This document shows, in pieces, positions 22,800-35,307 of a DNA stretch of 64,000 nucleotides. The DNA lies in NCBI GenBank assembly GCA_036925085.1, contig JAUPFP010000005.1, positions 5,727,855 through 5,791,854 on the forward strand. Reading direction: 5' to 3'. The notes under the pieces are model-generated. The model was not told the origin of the DNA, ran no database searches, and was given only the letters and a program-made list of their open reading frames with translations. The position numbers and the translations under genes are program-made. This DNA comes from Brachycybe producta (Eukaryota > Arthropoda > Diplopoda > Playtdesmida > Andrognathidae). Position 1 is the stretch's first letter. Every line of letters starts with the position of its first letter.

Positions 22800-25440
22800 A
22801 AAGAATTATTTCTTTGAAAAAATTAATGAATCTTTTATAAATACACTTAATGAAGCTAAATCTTCGAGATTAAAAAAAAAGAATTTGAACCTTTAATTTT
22901 ATCATTTCTATGTAAAAACAAAACGAATAAACAAGACGCTTCATAAGTTGATGCGTTTTATTAGCATCAATTGCAAATAATAAGCAATGATGCAATATTC
23001 TTGAATAAAAAATTAAATACATTTTAAAGACATCAATTAATAAGCCATTTTTTAAATAAAATTAACCAACCCAACGTTTCCTATGTGTACAGATATTCAA
23101 TTTCCATTAAAACAAGAAACAAAAACAATTTTCCTTTCATTTCCATGTAATATAATAAAGCAAATAAACAAGCAGCTTTCCCCATTAGAAAAATGCTACA
23201 AGATTATCATAAAAAAATCTAAATAGAAATACACATAGCAACAAAAAGAAACCAACAAAACAAAGACAGAAGAAACAACCTAAGAAAATGAGTTTATTGG
23301 ATTTTGCGTGAAAAAGTCCTACTTAATATGCATGACAAAGTCAGTTTTTATGCATCCAAAAAGAACTAGCAAGAAAAGATGAGACTAGATACAAAAAAAA
23401 ATGTGATTCTATTTATTAGGCCACCTGAGAAGACCTGAAAGATAAACCCCACACACAATCAGGACAAAAAAGTGTCACGCCCACTCACACAAACAAGAGT
23501 AGAACGCATACGGAACGAAAAAACACACACACGCACGCACATACAAAAGGTGGCTTAAGGTGGATTCACATTACATAATATTCTGTTGGAAACACGATAT
23601 AGATTTACACATGGTATAATGGTTGTATAGTGCAACAGCGCACAACATCACTTGCAACATGTTAGTAGTGTCTTGTCCCAAGTTGTCCGAAACTAACCAA
23701 TAGTACGCTGCGCAAAGCTGTATATATGGGTAGGTGTGACTACTCTACTCTACTGTGTGTGTGGCTGTTCTAACATAAAAAGCAAAGTGGACGCATCGTG
23801 TGAAACCAGCAATAAAAAGACACAAAAGACACAAATAGATAACATACAAACGACATATATGAAGTTATGAACACATAACAGAAAAGACAACAGCGACACA
23901 CACACACGACACAGCAGACACAAAAACTGGGCAGTAAGATACAGAGAGAGATACAAATAACACATACAAACATACACTTAATACATAGCCAACAGACAGA
24001 CAGACGGAGAAATACTGAGAATAAGTAAAGATTCCACCATTCCTCTTTCCAGGGCCGGCCCGTCCAAAAGTTCAAAGGTCACATTCCAAGAAAATGAAAT
24101 TTTTATTGTTTAAAAAAAATAAAATTTAAATAAGCTAACAACTATTTCTAAATTTAAAGAAATAACATTATTTAAATATTTTATCCAATATATATAAAAA
24201 GAAAGATTGATTTACAAGATAATCCTTTTTTATGCTTTTATGACATTTTGGGTAACTTTGTCAGTGCACCATGAGAGACGAATTGTTATAGAAATAGGTA
24301 ATCTTGTTGGTAGGCAGGGTGATGGATAGATAAGCAAATTGGTTAGTACGGAATACGTACAACTGAGGCGCAGATTTTAAGTCTCGCCTAGGGCGCATGA
24401 AACCCTTGCGACCGCCATATGCCTCTTTCTAAAACCATGTGATGATCATTGACTTACAAATATGAATTGCATACCAAAAAAAACACATTACATTAGTTCT
24501 ATTGTACCTGAAATCATAAACCGGAAAAAAATCGCTCAACATTTGAAAAAGTAGAAGATGGGGCCTATACAAGGATACGAAATTATACATTCAAAAAGCA
24601 GACAACAAATCTGCACTATAAATATTAAGAGCAACATTGTTAGAAACCCCTTCCTTCCCTCCATATCCCTCAATCCTCTTCCTATCTCTCATTCTCTGCG
24701 GTTTTGCTCACTTCATTCCAATGTTCCCAAACATTACAATTCTACACATTCCTAGAAGTACTCACATGTTTCCCCCCAAACACACATTTGAATATTCATC
24801 ATCTTCCAAATTACCATGGAAAAATAACATATCGTTCCCAGTTGCATAGAACATGCGCATATAAGCAAACAAAAACAAACACACACCTGAACATAACAAT
24901 ACTCCAGAAATATTAAAAAAGGAATAAACTTTTTTTTCTTCTGTAAAAACAAATACACTGTAGAATGTAGATGGAAGTATTATTTTCATACTCTTGTTAT
25001 TTGTTGGCTAACAAGAGTAGCAAACACATGACAAAACTTAATAAAGTAAACATATACACAATCATTCTATTGCAGTTTTTTGTCATACATAACAAAAGTT
25101 GTCAACAGCTGGGCAACAAATAATGCCATTGTTTTAGCAATCTTCCTCTACTTCCTTGAGAGAGAAAAAAAAATGTTCTAACTCGTGGTTAATTAAGACA
25201 AATTAAAGAGGAGAATGAGAAAGAATGAAATAAAGAAGGGAAAGAAAAGAAGAAAGAAAAAAAGCGACACCAAAGTCGCAGCTGTAACAAACAACCTAAT
25301 CTGAAATCTGTCAGCAAAGAAGAAGCCTCATATATATGATCCATATCCCACAATTTTACACCAGAAAAATTTAAAACCACCGCCACCAAAAGATCCCAAG
25401 ACAACCAAAAACTCCCTTTTACAAAATCAATAAGAGTTTG
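22800..25440. other. AT-rich intron
   Basis: Holds a TTAAGGTGGATTCAC element start at 23557 and CA-rich frames at 23750-24075 that are low complexity. Otherwise nothing except the hAT-like end at 24052. Confidence 0.5.
24050..24430. mobile_element. Possible hAT relic with CAGGGCCGGC end
   Basis: CAGGGCCGGCCCGTCC at 24052 matches the start typical of a widespread hAT group, and TCTCGCCTAGGGCGCATGAA at about 24383 matches its usual subterminal block. The interior is AT-rich and the other end is not clear. Confidence 0.35.
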
Positions 25441-25448
25441 TGGTATAA

Positions 25449-25485
25449 CCCCCCCCCCCCCCCCCTCCTCTTCCTCCTCCACGTC
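25449..25485. repeat. Poly(C) then (TCC)n
   Basis: Seventeen C, then CTCCTCTTCCTCCTCC. Confidence 0.95.
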
Positions 25486-25794
25486 CTCCCCACTCACCCT
25501 CTCATTCCCTATAGAACTCCAGTATGTTGACACTTTTTTCATGTTCTAAATATTTTATATCTTTTGAGAGATACTTCATACTTAAAAAAATACTTAAAAA
25601 AATTATCAATGATGAAAATCGCATACAGGGTGACCACAATGCCTTCCTCGTGCAAAAAAAAAAGTGTATGGCTTACAATTTAATTTTGTTTTGTTTTTTG
25701 TTTTTACAAATTGTGATTTCTTACAATTTTTGTGAAAGGTTAATGAATGGGCGAAGGGAAGGGCAAGAGGGTTAAAGTTCAGAGATAATTCCCA

Positions 25795-26165
25795 ATCATC
25801 AAATTGAATTCGGTCCTAAAACAGAACTATGTGTTGTAAGAGAATTCCATAGTCTGAATACATTTGGAAAGAAAAACCGCAAATATGCATCAGTTCTACA
25901 CGCGTAGCTTTTATTTCTTTAATAAGCTTTACATGGACATGTCTAGGGTTTCAAGAAATATTTCCCTCTAATAATGTTCTGTAATGTGCAGCTAGCAAAC
26001 GTACAAGAAGGGCAATGCTTTGTTCCCCACTGAAGTTCATCTTGCCGGATAGTACACTGTTCAAATACATGTATTTACCCTTAACAAATCAAGCAGCCCT
26101 ACACTACCTTTTCTATTCCATGTGTTATATAAGAACTCCAAAGGACCCACAGACTATGATTACTC
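25795..26165 (+). mobile_element. Dispersed repeat S, copy 2
   Basis: The left half matches copy 1 at 13685-13810 in inverted orientation. The right half (GCAGCTAGCAAACGT ... ATACATGTATTT) matches 18120-18345. Confidence 0.5.
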
Positions 26166-26824
26166 TGACTTTCACTAGCAACATTAAAAACTTGAAAATG
26201 CTTTAGAAGCTAGATCAGTGCGAGGATCACGGTATGGCTTAATTTACATGCTGATATATCTTCTAAAATAAGCTTCTTTATTGTAGTTTGAAAATGACAT
26301 TTATAAGCAGACAATATTTTTTCTCTCCATAAAAAGATTTGAAATATATGAAAAAAAAATATTATTACATGATTCAGTTTACACATTCTAGTTTCTACAA
26401 AACTTGAAAGCTTTTCTTCAATGTTGCTTGTTTTAAAGATATGTTTATGAAATATGTTAACACGATCGCCTACTTACTCCAGTTTCTAAAATTATTTCTT
26501 AATGTTATTCCAGAATATTCAGCCATCTAAAAAAAAAGAATTAAAGCTTGTAACATATGTTGTAAAATATCAAATGACTAATAATGTCAAAATGTATTGC
26601 AATTGTATGGGGAATAACTTGTTATCAGCCATAAAAAGTAAATTAACAATTTCTTTAAGGAATAACACGATATTGCGCGACCACCCTGTATATGTGTATA
26701 GAAGAAACATAAAAAAATAATGATTTTGACATCAGCAACGCATCTTGTAATTTTTGGATAAATCAAATTAATGTCTTGAGTTGCGTAAGACATAATGCAA
26801 ATTTTTTAAAGTCATAATGGTTAG

Positions 26825-27089
26825 TCATTCTACTTTATACGAGAGAAAAAAGAGTAGAAAGAGTATTCCATTCTTATTCTCATCATCATTATCATCATAA
26901 TCATCCTCATATTCTTCAAGGAGACAGTTGAAACCATAGCAAATGCATGGTGGATTCAGACAGAGAAAATAAGAGCAAAACTTTGGGTGCTTATCAGCCA
27001 CCAAACAGACACTTAGAAGTAGAACAACAATTGTGTTAAGGAGAAGAAAAGAGCCACATACATTTTTATGTATTTTTATAAGAACAATA
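26825..27089 (-). CDS. Candidate Cys-rich secreted-type open segment
   Basis: After a good acceptor-like tract (TTGCACATTATTCACAG) the minus strand is open for 87 codons to TGA. The reading has a hydrophobic leader-like segment (FLLLNTIVVLLLSVCLVA), then a compact cysteine cluster (spacing C-x3-C-x4-C-x-C-x4-C), then an acidic Glu/Asp/Asn tail. This layout resembles small secreted peptides. No in-frame ATG precedes the hydrophobic segment, so it would have to be an internal exon, and the acidic tail comes from a degenerate TCA-triplet run. It may be fortuitous. No family recognised. Confidence 0.2.
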
Positions 27090-27125
27090 CTGTGAATAAT
27101 GTGCAAAAACAAAGGAACCAAAATC

Positions 27126-27171
27126 AAAAAAAAAAAAAACTAAGCCACGGATTTTTTTTTTTTTTTTTTTT
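27126..27171. repeat. Poly(A)14 and poly(T)20 separated by 12 nt
   Basis: An inverted A/T homopolymer pair around CTAAGCCACGGA; could be two retrotransposed tails in opposite orientation, or slippage. Confidence 0.9.
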
Positions 27172-27179
27172 GCATCTCT

Positions 27180-28850
27180 GAATGCATTTTGGAGAAAGTT
27201 CCATGCAAAATACATTTTGATAATCATAAATTCATAACATACAAGTATAATTAATAAAGTGAAACTCGATGTCAAACAACTTTGAAAAAAAAGTAAACAG
27301 ACTTGGTCATTTCTCTTAAGGCAGGTAATTAATAAAACGCGATTCCTTCCAATTAGTCATCTATACAATCATAGTTAATATAATCAAAATCCTTAAAATA
27401 AATCACTAATTTCAAACACCTTTCAAAAACCAGTCGGTTTACTTTGCTTTACATGCTGAGCATTAAAATTTTCACAAAATAAATCCTTTATTTAAATAAA
27501 ACAAACAGTAATCTTGAGTTGAAAAATAGAACAAAAATTCTGTATATTTTTAAAACCTAATATGTTAAGATCAATATTTTTTTGTATTTTCGCCTAAATT
27601 GTAGAACAAGCCAAATATCATAAAAATTTTATTTTAAAATTCATTAAAATACCCTTGCACAGGTATCTGTTCTATCTATCTATCTATTCTAATTTTTAAC
27701 ACTCTTCATTTCTTCTTTTTGTTGCTTTGTAAAAAGCATAATAACCAGAGTGGTATTGTTCTCTTTAATTTGCATATTTTTTTTGCAATGAAAACTTATA
27801 AAGCGTCTTAGACCAAAAATTCCTAAAAAGCGCCTTTCCACTGGTTGATGTTCTATAATTACTTGTATAAGCAAACGCAACAATAATGTAACCATAAGTA
27901 ACAAGAAAATAGAAGAAAACTAATTTATCTGACAAGTGATGTCCGTGGTAACTACAAGCATAATTAGTTTGCACACAAAACGCATGCAATGTTGGTCTTA
28001 GTAATGAATTGCAATGATAATGACATTTCTCGTCTCTCGTGTACAAACACACTTTTTTGAATGGAAAGTGAAAACAAAAATGATAATAGAAAGTTCTGTC
28101 TGTATCACCTGCTTGTTACGCTTCAAATCTCATGAATCATGCATAATATAAAAAAATACAACAAAATCATGAAACACATTGAAGGAATGTTAAGGTTACA
28201 GGCTTATTGGTCTACTTCAGAGAAAATGTGACACGTAAAAAACATTTTCATTTTTTCTTTAAGGTTTTTAAACAATTTTCTCCCAATTCGAAGTGGAAAG
28301 CAAAAGTTAGGAATTTGGAATTGCCTTAAGCATCGAATAGACCAAAACTGGATGTTTGCGAACTGCTCGGGAACTGTTCGAGAGCTGCCATCGAGAGCGT
28401 CATCAAACGATGAAGACGATATTTTTAAAGATATATCGAGATCAAACATGATTCAGTTGCTATTCTATTAACAGCATTTTATAACACACTAAGTGAAATA
28501 AAGTAGAGATGATTAAGATGTCTAAGAGGATCTTTTCCAGTTTTGACAACAATGTTTACCGTGATGTTTTTTTTTCTTCCTGATATGAATGATGCATTTG
28601 TACTGTAATGTTTTTATTATTATTTGGAATGTTCACCCATCAGGTATTCAATGTTTAAATTTCTCTTATTTTCATAATCAATTTTAAAGGTTTAATATAT
28701 ACAGTATGTCATGTATTTTTAATGTTTTTCCTCCAACATAAAATCACAATGACACATACAAAATTGGAAAGTAGATGCCAAAACAATACAAACATCCCCT
28801 CAAAATGACATTATAATCAGTACATAGTTTATTTACATTAAATGTCTAAT
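27180..28850. other. AT-rich intron
   Basis: A short (CTAT)n at 27671-27688. Unsupported minus-strand frames at 27689-28052 and 28204-28449. Confidence 0.6.
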
Positions 28851-28860
28851 TTTGTGACCA

Positions 28861-29142
28861 TTAAGGTCGATTCACACTATACAGAACGTCAATGTCACGT
28901 CAATTTTGCAGTTGATTCACATTATACGTCAAGTCAATTAACTTTTCGTAGTCCATGATTGTAAATTTGTAACCTCAACGAGAGTTTGGAGCACTGAAAT
29001 GAATAGCTGTGACGGTGCCGGTCACACGTTCTCAATTTCATAATAGATCGTCAACGTCAAAACATTCTTCTCAAGAATGTCCGCAATCCCATCATATTGA
29101 CGTTCTGTGACGTTGATGTTGGATAGTGCGAATCGACCTTAA
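28861..29142. mobile_element. MITE with TTAAGGTCGATTC ends
   Basis: Left TTAAGGTCGATTCACACTAT and right (RC) TTAAGGTCGATTCGCACTAT, followed by paired AACGTCA words, give about 40-bp terminal inverted repeats. TTAA at both edges fits a TTAA-targeting (piggyBac-type) or similar element. Similar starts occur at 23557, 29139 and 33513. Confidence 0.8.
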
Positions 29143-29537
29143 GGCCCGCGCACACTATACATAAAAATGAAAAATAGGAAAAAGAAGCAGAGGCAAAGGA
29201 AAATGGAAACAATGGTTTTGAATAGGGGCACCGGTGCTGCATCTTAGCAGCACGTCAGCACGCGAGAGGGCCTAAATCTTTTAAGTCACTTCACTGATGA
29301 CTGGAACAGAAAGAAGAAAGAACGAATCTAAAAGTAGCCGTTTCTCCTTTAAAATTCCAACAAACGGTATCTACAAAAATTCCATTCAAATGCAGAAAAT
29401 CTAATTGTAGCCATCTTAGCTTCAGAGTGAAACTTAATAAGCTTCCAAAAGGTGTTTTTCTACGTCTGCCTAGAAACTAATCATCCAGGCTGTATATCAC
29501 TCAGATGATTACACGTCTCACAGAAAGCAGACAAAAC

Positions 29538-29541
<4 letters not shown>

Positions 29542-29615
<74 letters not shown>
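29542..29615. repeat. (CT)n microsatellite, 74 bp
   Basis: About 37 CT units, essentially uninterrupted. Confidence 0.97.
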
Positions 29616-29620
<5 letters not shown>

Positions 29621-30689
29621 ATTTTTGTGTTTCTAAGCAAGTTTTTTGTTTTTACTTTGCTTAAAACACAATTCTGGTAATTAATCATTTGATCATTTGG
29701 GACAACCTTTGTTTAGACATCCGTGATTGTTGTTTCTCTATCACTTATACCGTAATGAAAATACCTATTCATAATTTTAACCCTGTCGAACCTCTATGAA
29801 TACTTGTTAGAGATCCCTTTCAATGTTTTCTAATTGGTATATTTCTTTTTAATTTCGAAAACCACAAAATAAACGAAAAAATATTTACCATCTAAAAATT
29901 ATAAAAATACTGCGTATTTCCATTTTAAATGCAAAAATGTCACATACAGAATTTTTGGCAAACACACCCATCATCTACTTGTACCAAACAATAACATTGT
30001 TACAATAAAGCGAAATGCACACTAAGATCAGAATAAACCACCTATATCTATACTTATACCTAACCGCTATAGTCCCCTACAGTCAAAAATTATTTATTTA
30101 TTTGTCAATGTTTGCTTCAAAGGACCCCTCTCTTGTATCATAAATTAATTATAGAAGCACTTAAAATACTGTATGTTGGACATTCTCTTCATGAATTGTC
30201 AATATAATTTTTTAACTTGAGGTCACACACAAAGGTCTCATTATTCCCTCGTCGCTTTTTCCTTCAAAACAACAAAATCCCAAACTTCTTTCCAAACACA
30301 AAAAAAAAATCTAAACCAAAATTCTTTATGCATAAAAAAGTTAGAATCTACAAGCTAAAAAAAAAAGAACAATCAAGAAAACAACAACGGTTGTGCCACA
30401 TATGAAAAATTTCCTCTCCTAATGAGCTTGATGGACACCTTGTTTAAACCTCATTAAAACAGCGATTAAATATGAATTATGAGATCTCTCATAGAATGTG
30501 AAGCCGCGAAAATCTCTCTGGAACAACCCCCCCCCCCCTCTCCTCCCCTCTACAAACATATATAATACAGTATACACATATACACTATCTAAATCTACCT
30601 TATGCAATATAGAAACTTTTTCACTAAAACTTTACTGTTATTCCATCAGCATATGCAAATTTTCATGTATTTCAAAGACTCAAAATTCG

Positions 30690-30762
30690 ACACCACTACC
30701 ACTACCAAGACTACTACTAGTATTTACTACTTACTACTACTACTAATACTACTACTTATTAA
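30690..30762. repeat. (ACT)n microsatellite
   Basis: Imperfect ACT/ACC triplets; the plus-strand poly-Tyr/Thr frame across it is a by-product. A C12 run lies at 30527-30538. Confidence 0.9.
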
Positions 30763-31377
30763 CCGGCAAACACTAACACACGATTTGCTGCTCATAACTC
30801 TTTTTTATTTTAGAAAGATATGCATAATTTATGAATGTAATTTACGTCTCTGACGACGAAGTCGATTTTTCAATAAAACCCTGAGACTTCATAAAAATTT
30901 ATGAGCTTGAAAATCTTTTACTAACGGTTGTGTTTACTGTTAACTTCCTTTGGGCAACACTCAACTTCAATATACATACACACACACACAAGCACACATT
31001 AGATGAGACCTCGATACAAATGCCAAATAAAAGCCCTCTTTTTTCTTTCTCTCTCTTTTTCTCTATCAAAGTAATTTAATATCTTAATTATCATTAATTA
31101 ACATTTCATTAATTTACATTATTGGGTAAAGTTGCATTAAACAGTCATCTAAATAAATAAGACGAAGAAAAAAAGGTATGCAAAATGATAATAATCGGTG
31201 ATAAATTTAATTCCACACATTTAAAACTTTTCATACTGTTGATTATTTTATTTCAAACAGTTTATTTTATTGACTTAAAATTGTCAAAAATAATTATTTA
31301 AAAAAGTCATAATTTCCTTGATTAAATTGTGAATTTTATTAAATTGCATATTGCTGTTAAGAAAATACGGAACTTGA

Positions 31378-31830
31378 ATAGTGTTTCACAAACTGTGGTC
31401 TGTGGTGGTGTGCCAGGTGATCCGCAGATCTGACCACAGAAAAAAAAAAATTTTTGAACTACGGAAGTTACAAAAAAAAAAAACAGATTATAGTCTGCTA
31501 ATTCAATATTAAGGAAACTTGGCTCAATTGACCAATTTCGGTGGTCGATTTGTACTGCAAAATGAAGTTGCTGGTGGCCGGGCTGTGGTTGTTATGTATT
31601 TTATTATGTACAAATTCGAAGTGTCGAAGTGGTCACTTTTGACGACAACCCCGACTTCATTTTGCAGTTGAAATCGATCACCAAAAGTGGTCTGTGTTTT
31701 CCAACCGCCACTGTGCTTTAAATAAGAGGCGAACAGAGGGTACCCCGTTACTGGCTTAAACTTACTCACGCCAGTGCATGCTCAGTAGGCTTTTTTTTAA
31801 AGGCGGGTGGTGATATGTAGGCCTACCTTC
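31378..31830. mobile_element. hAT-type MITE interrupted by a foldback element
   Basis: The left part (GTGTTTCACAAACTGTGGTC) and the right part (CCGCCACTGTGCTTTAAATA, then CGCCAGTGCATGC) align to the intact copy at 17754-18009. Between them sits the foldback element at 31531-31690. The right terminal repeat is not evident. Confidence 0.6.
31531..31690. mobile_element. Foldback element, copy 2 (nested)
   Basis: Left arm GGTGGTCGATTTGTACTGCA, AAATGAAGTTG pairs with right arm CTTCATTTTGCAGTTGAAAT, CGATCACC. Arms are about 45 bp with mismatches, separated by about 60 nt. Related to 735-905. Confidence 0.75.
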
Positions 31831-32418
31831 TAGTTTATAAGTTTTTACCTTCTGGTTTTAAGATGCGCATAAATTCTTAATACAAAAATGAAATTGGTGA
31901 TAAAAACTAACTTACTGACAATAAATGCAATTACAAAGCCAAGGTTTGTTGGTTTTCAAACACAAAAAGTATATTCTAAACTTTTCCTTCACAACTGGTG
32001 TCCAAGAAGAAAAAAATACGGTACTGGACACTGAACATCGCGCACAAATTTTGGACAGTATATACCGTTTTGCCTAATTTTAAAATCGGTGGCTATTAAT
32101 TGTACAATATAACATATTTCCCCCACTTTAACGGTAACACATGTATAGCGGGTACAAGTATAATTTTCATCTTATTACTTTTTATTCCAAAAAAAAAAAA
32201 AACACTCGATGCATAAAGGTAAATGTTGCTAGAGAAAAATCGCTGCCAAGTTTACCTTCAAAGTATACATTCTAGTAATGCTTCCAATACACGCAAATAG
32301 GCGTGGTGAAAACACATCATCAGTAGATTTTTTTTGTTCTCTCCAAATAATAATATAAAAGACAATACAAATTTTGTCTTCCAATCCACCTGGATCTTAA
32401 TATTTAAAGATTTAATAT

Positions 32419-32421
<3 letters not shown>

Positions 32422-32493
<72 letters not shown>
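32422..32493. repeat. (CT)n microsatellite, 72 bp
   Basis: Uninterrupted CT units. Confidence 0.97.
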
Positions 32494-32495
<2 letters not shown>

Positions 32496-32832
32496 GAAGA
32501 ATTTTTCAATTTTAAGTTGAAACTTATTGCCAGCAGGTATCAAAGTTAATATATCATATCAAAATAGCTGCCAAACAACGCGTTTCAAAAAGAAAAAAAA
32601 ACTAAAACTAAATAAAAAGACAAATCTCTTGACGTTACCTAGTCTCGATTAGATTACGCTTCAACTAATCCTATTTTCAAAGACCGGATATTTGATGAAA
32701 TATTCAATATGTCGTTTTGCCACGACACCGGAAACCAAATACACAGTGTGACATACACACAATGACACACAGACATGTACATTATATACACTTAGGTCTA
32801 TATACATGTACTGCATATGCATATATTTGGGA

Positions 32833-32848
32833 GGGGGGGGGGGGGGGG
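32833..32848. repeat. Poly(G)16
   Basis: Homopolymer G run in an AT-rich setting. Confidence 0.95.
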
Positions 32849-33083
32849 TGTCGTATTACCTTCAAATGAGGCTAGGCCTACTACTTACCTTACGCCCTAT
32901 ACACTTTTTATCTAGAATTTATTCTACCAAAGTTACTTCTCGTTTCATTCTTCTCATTGTCATATATATCATCTATTTACTTAACCAGAGATACAATTGT
33001 TACTTGGCTTTTTCAAAGGGCCTTCAATATTGACTTCCAACTCAACTTTACAATCGCATGATCGAACTAAACAACTGCAATCT

Positions 33084-33085
<2 letters not shown>

Positions 33086-33152
<67 letters not shown>
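33086..33152. repeat. (TA)n microsatellite, 67 bp
   Basis: Uninterrupted TA units followed by CACACA. Confidence 0.97.
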
Positions 33153-33158
<6 letters not shown>

Positions 33159-33159
33159 A

Positions 33160-35300
33160 TGTACAGTATTTTCCTGTACTAACCACCCCACCACCCTTCC
33201 GTCAATGAATTGCCTGTCTAAAAGTAAAACTTTTTTGTCTTCATCAATCCAAATAAGATTGGATCATCATATAAATAAAAATACTAAAAACATAAGATGC
33301 TTGTCTCAAACAAGTATTAAAACCATATTTCGTAGAAGAGACAGGAACAAAAACAAGCATCTTATTTATAATTGGTTTGTTTCAAAGTTGCTTAGTCACA
33401 GTGATGCTTACAGGCAAAAAAAAAAAAAGAAGACAAGGCAACTTTAGAGAGCTCTAAGTAACAAAACAATTACAATACAGCCAACATGTAGTACACAGGT
33501 CTGACCTTTTAAGGTTGGTTCAGACCATAAAGTGATACTGAAGCAGCAATACAAGATTAGGGTTAGGAAATGCAATTGCAACATGGATTGTTCACATTAA
33601 AAACACGTTTCGTGCTGAGGGGATCAAAAAGAGTGACTATAAAAAAAGGAATGAAAGGGGAATGGTAATAGACTGTTGGGACTTAGAATAAGAACAATAG
33701 AAATCGAAACAGAACTCCAAAGTAAAGGTAGTGGTTCCCCTTTATACGACTGATTAGTCTGGGAACAGAATCAAACTGTTACGACCTCACTTATTTCCCT
33801 TTTGCAACATTTTCAACTTTCAAATTCAGAGCCAAAAGGCGGGACTAGACAAAGCAGACAAACAAAATTTGCAGTTAACTTATCTATATGACATACAACC
33901 AATAGGACTACAGTTAGCAAGAAAGGTTAATCAAAAACATATATATTTAATGCTTCACTTCTATGGGCTCGTAGGATATTGAGGAGATATAGAAGATGGC
34001 TGGAACTGGCTGCTTTGCTCCTACTTGAAGACCGGTTCTAAACATATTGCATACATTCCCCATAAGCACAGAGAGAGTGCATTGCTGTTAGCATAAAATA
34101 ATTGGTGTAAATCAGGTCTTAAGATGTTTATTCGTTATTTTATGCCCAGAAATTTACTTGAATACAATTCACCTAATTCCTAATTCTTTGGTGTTCACTC
34201 TGGTGTGTTTATATGTAAAATGTACGTCATAATTACGATTGACAATGAAGACTCAACAATTAGAAACTACTACAAACTAGACTAGTAGGACGAATAAGCT
34301 AACTACCAGCAACTTCATAATGATATTTAAAAAAAAAAATAAAACTTTTACAGCAATTTTCCTTGCCATAAAAAAGTTTACTTTTAATGATTTCGTCATG
34401 AATAAACCTCTCGGCAAAACTATCTACTGTTCTAGTTTTTAATAAGCCTTTCATCTTCTTAGTGTTGTTTCTCAACAAAAAAAAAATAAAAGTTTATAAA
34501 TAAAATTACTTTTTTTACTAAGGGTGCATTTCATGAATTACAAGTTTGATCATTAATATGAACATTGTAAAGAGTGTGTTAAATCCTAAAAACAGGTAAC
34601 ACGTGCTGAATACAATGCAGCCTTTTATAACACCATTTTAAAGAAGTTTTTAATTGCAATTACTTGTAACAATCGTCTCCTGCTCCTATCAATAATTAAG
34701 GCCAAAAGGTTCCATAAAACTACGATGATGATATGATGAGATGCTATACATGTAAAATTATAATTACATAAAAAAAATCAAAATGCATAAACTGTTACAT
34801 TTCATAACTTTTCATAATATGCATAAAGTCACATAATATCAATTATTCCTATTTTAAATAAGTAAAAAAAAAAGTTTTTCTTTAACCTGAATTGTTTGCA
34901 TTTTACATTTTGTATTATTGCTTATAAAAAATTTGCTTCAACCATTTTGTTAATTATACATCTTGCATAAAACGACCACATTTCATGCGTATTTTGCATT
35001 TTTGTTTATTATTTCTTTGCATGACACGCACAATTTTTGAATATCTATTTTGATAGAAACGTTTTGGCCTTAGTAATTGCTTGTTTTACTCAGTTTTGCC
35101 TACAGAAATGACTGAAGCCGACTGCCTGATCAATGTTTTCAAATGTCTAATGAATAATTATAATTATATTATAATTGTAAGACAATAGCACCTCTCTTCT
35201 CCCGTTGCTCTCGTATAAACCAATCAAAAAAATCTATATATATAAAAAAATCCTAGAAAGTTTAGAAAAAGATATGATTGAAAGAAAGAGATATATAAAA
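33160..35300. other. AT-rich intron after the membrane-protein exon
   Basis: A TTAAGGTTGGTTCAGACCAT element start at 33513 without a clear right end. Otherwise homopolymers and an AATTATAATTATATTATAAT run at about 35155. Confidence 0.5.
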
Positions 35301-35307
35301 AAAAAAC

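Noticed and set aside
25189-25542. 117-codon minus-strand ORF, the longest on that strand outside repeats
   Set aside because: It runs through a poly(C) and TCC microsatellite (poly-Gly/Glu) and has no convincing splice or start context; composition is low complexity.
33058-33447. 129-codon plus-strand ORF
   Set aside because: Begins in a (TA)n microsatellite (Ile-Tyr repeat) and continues in AT-rich sequence without coding features.
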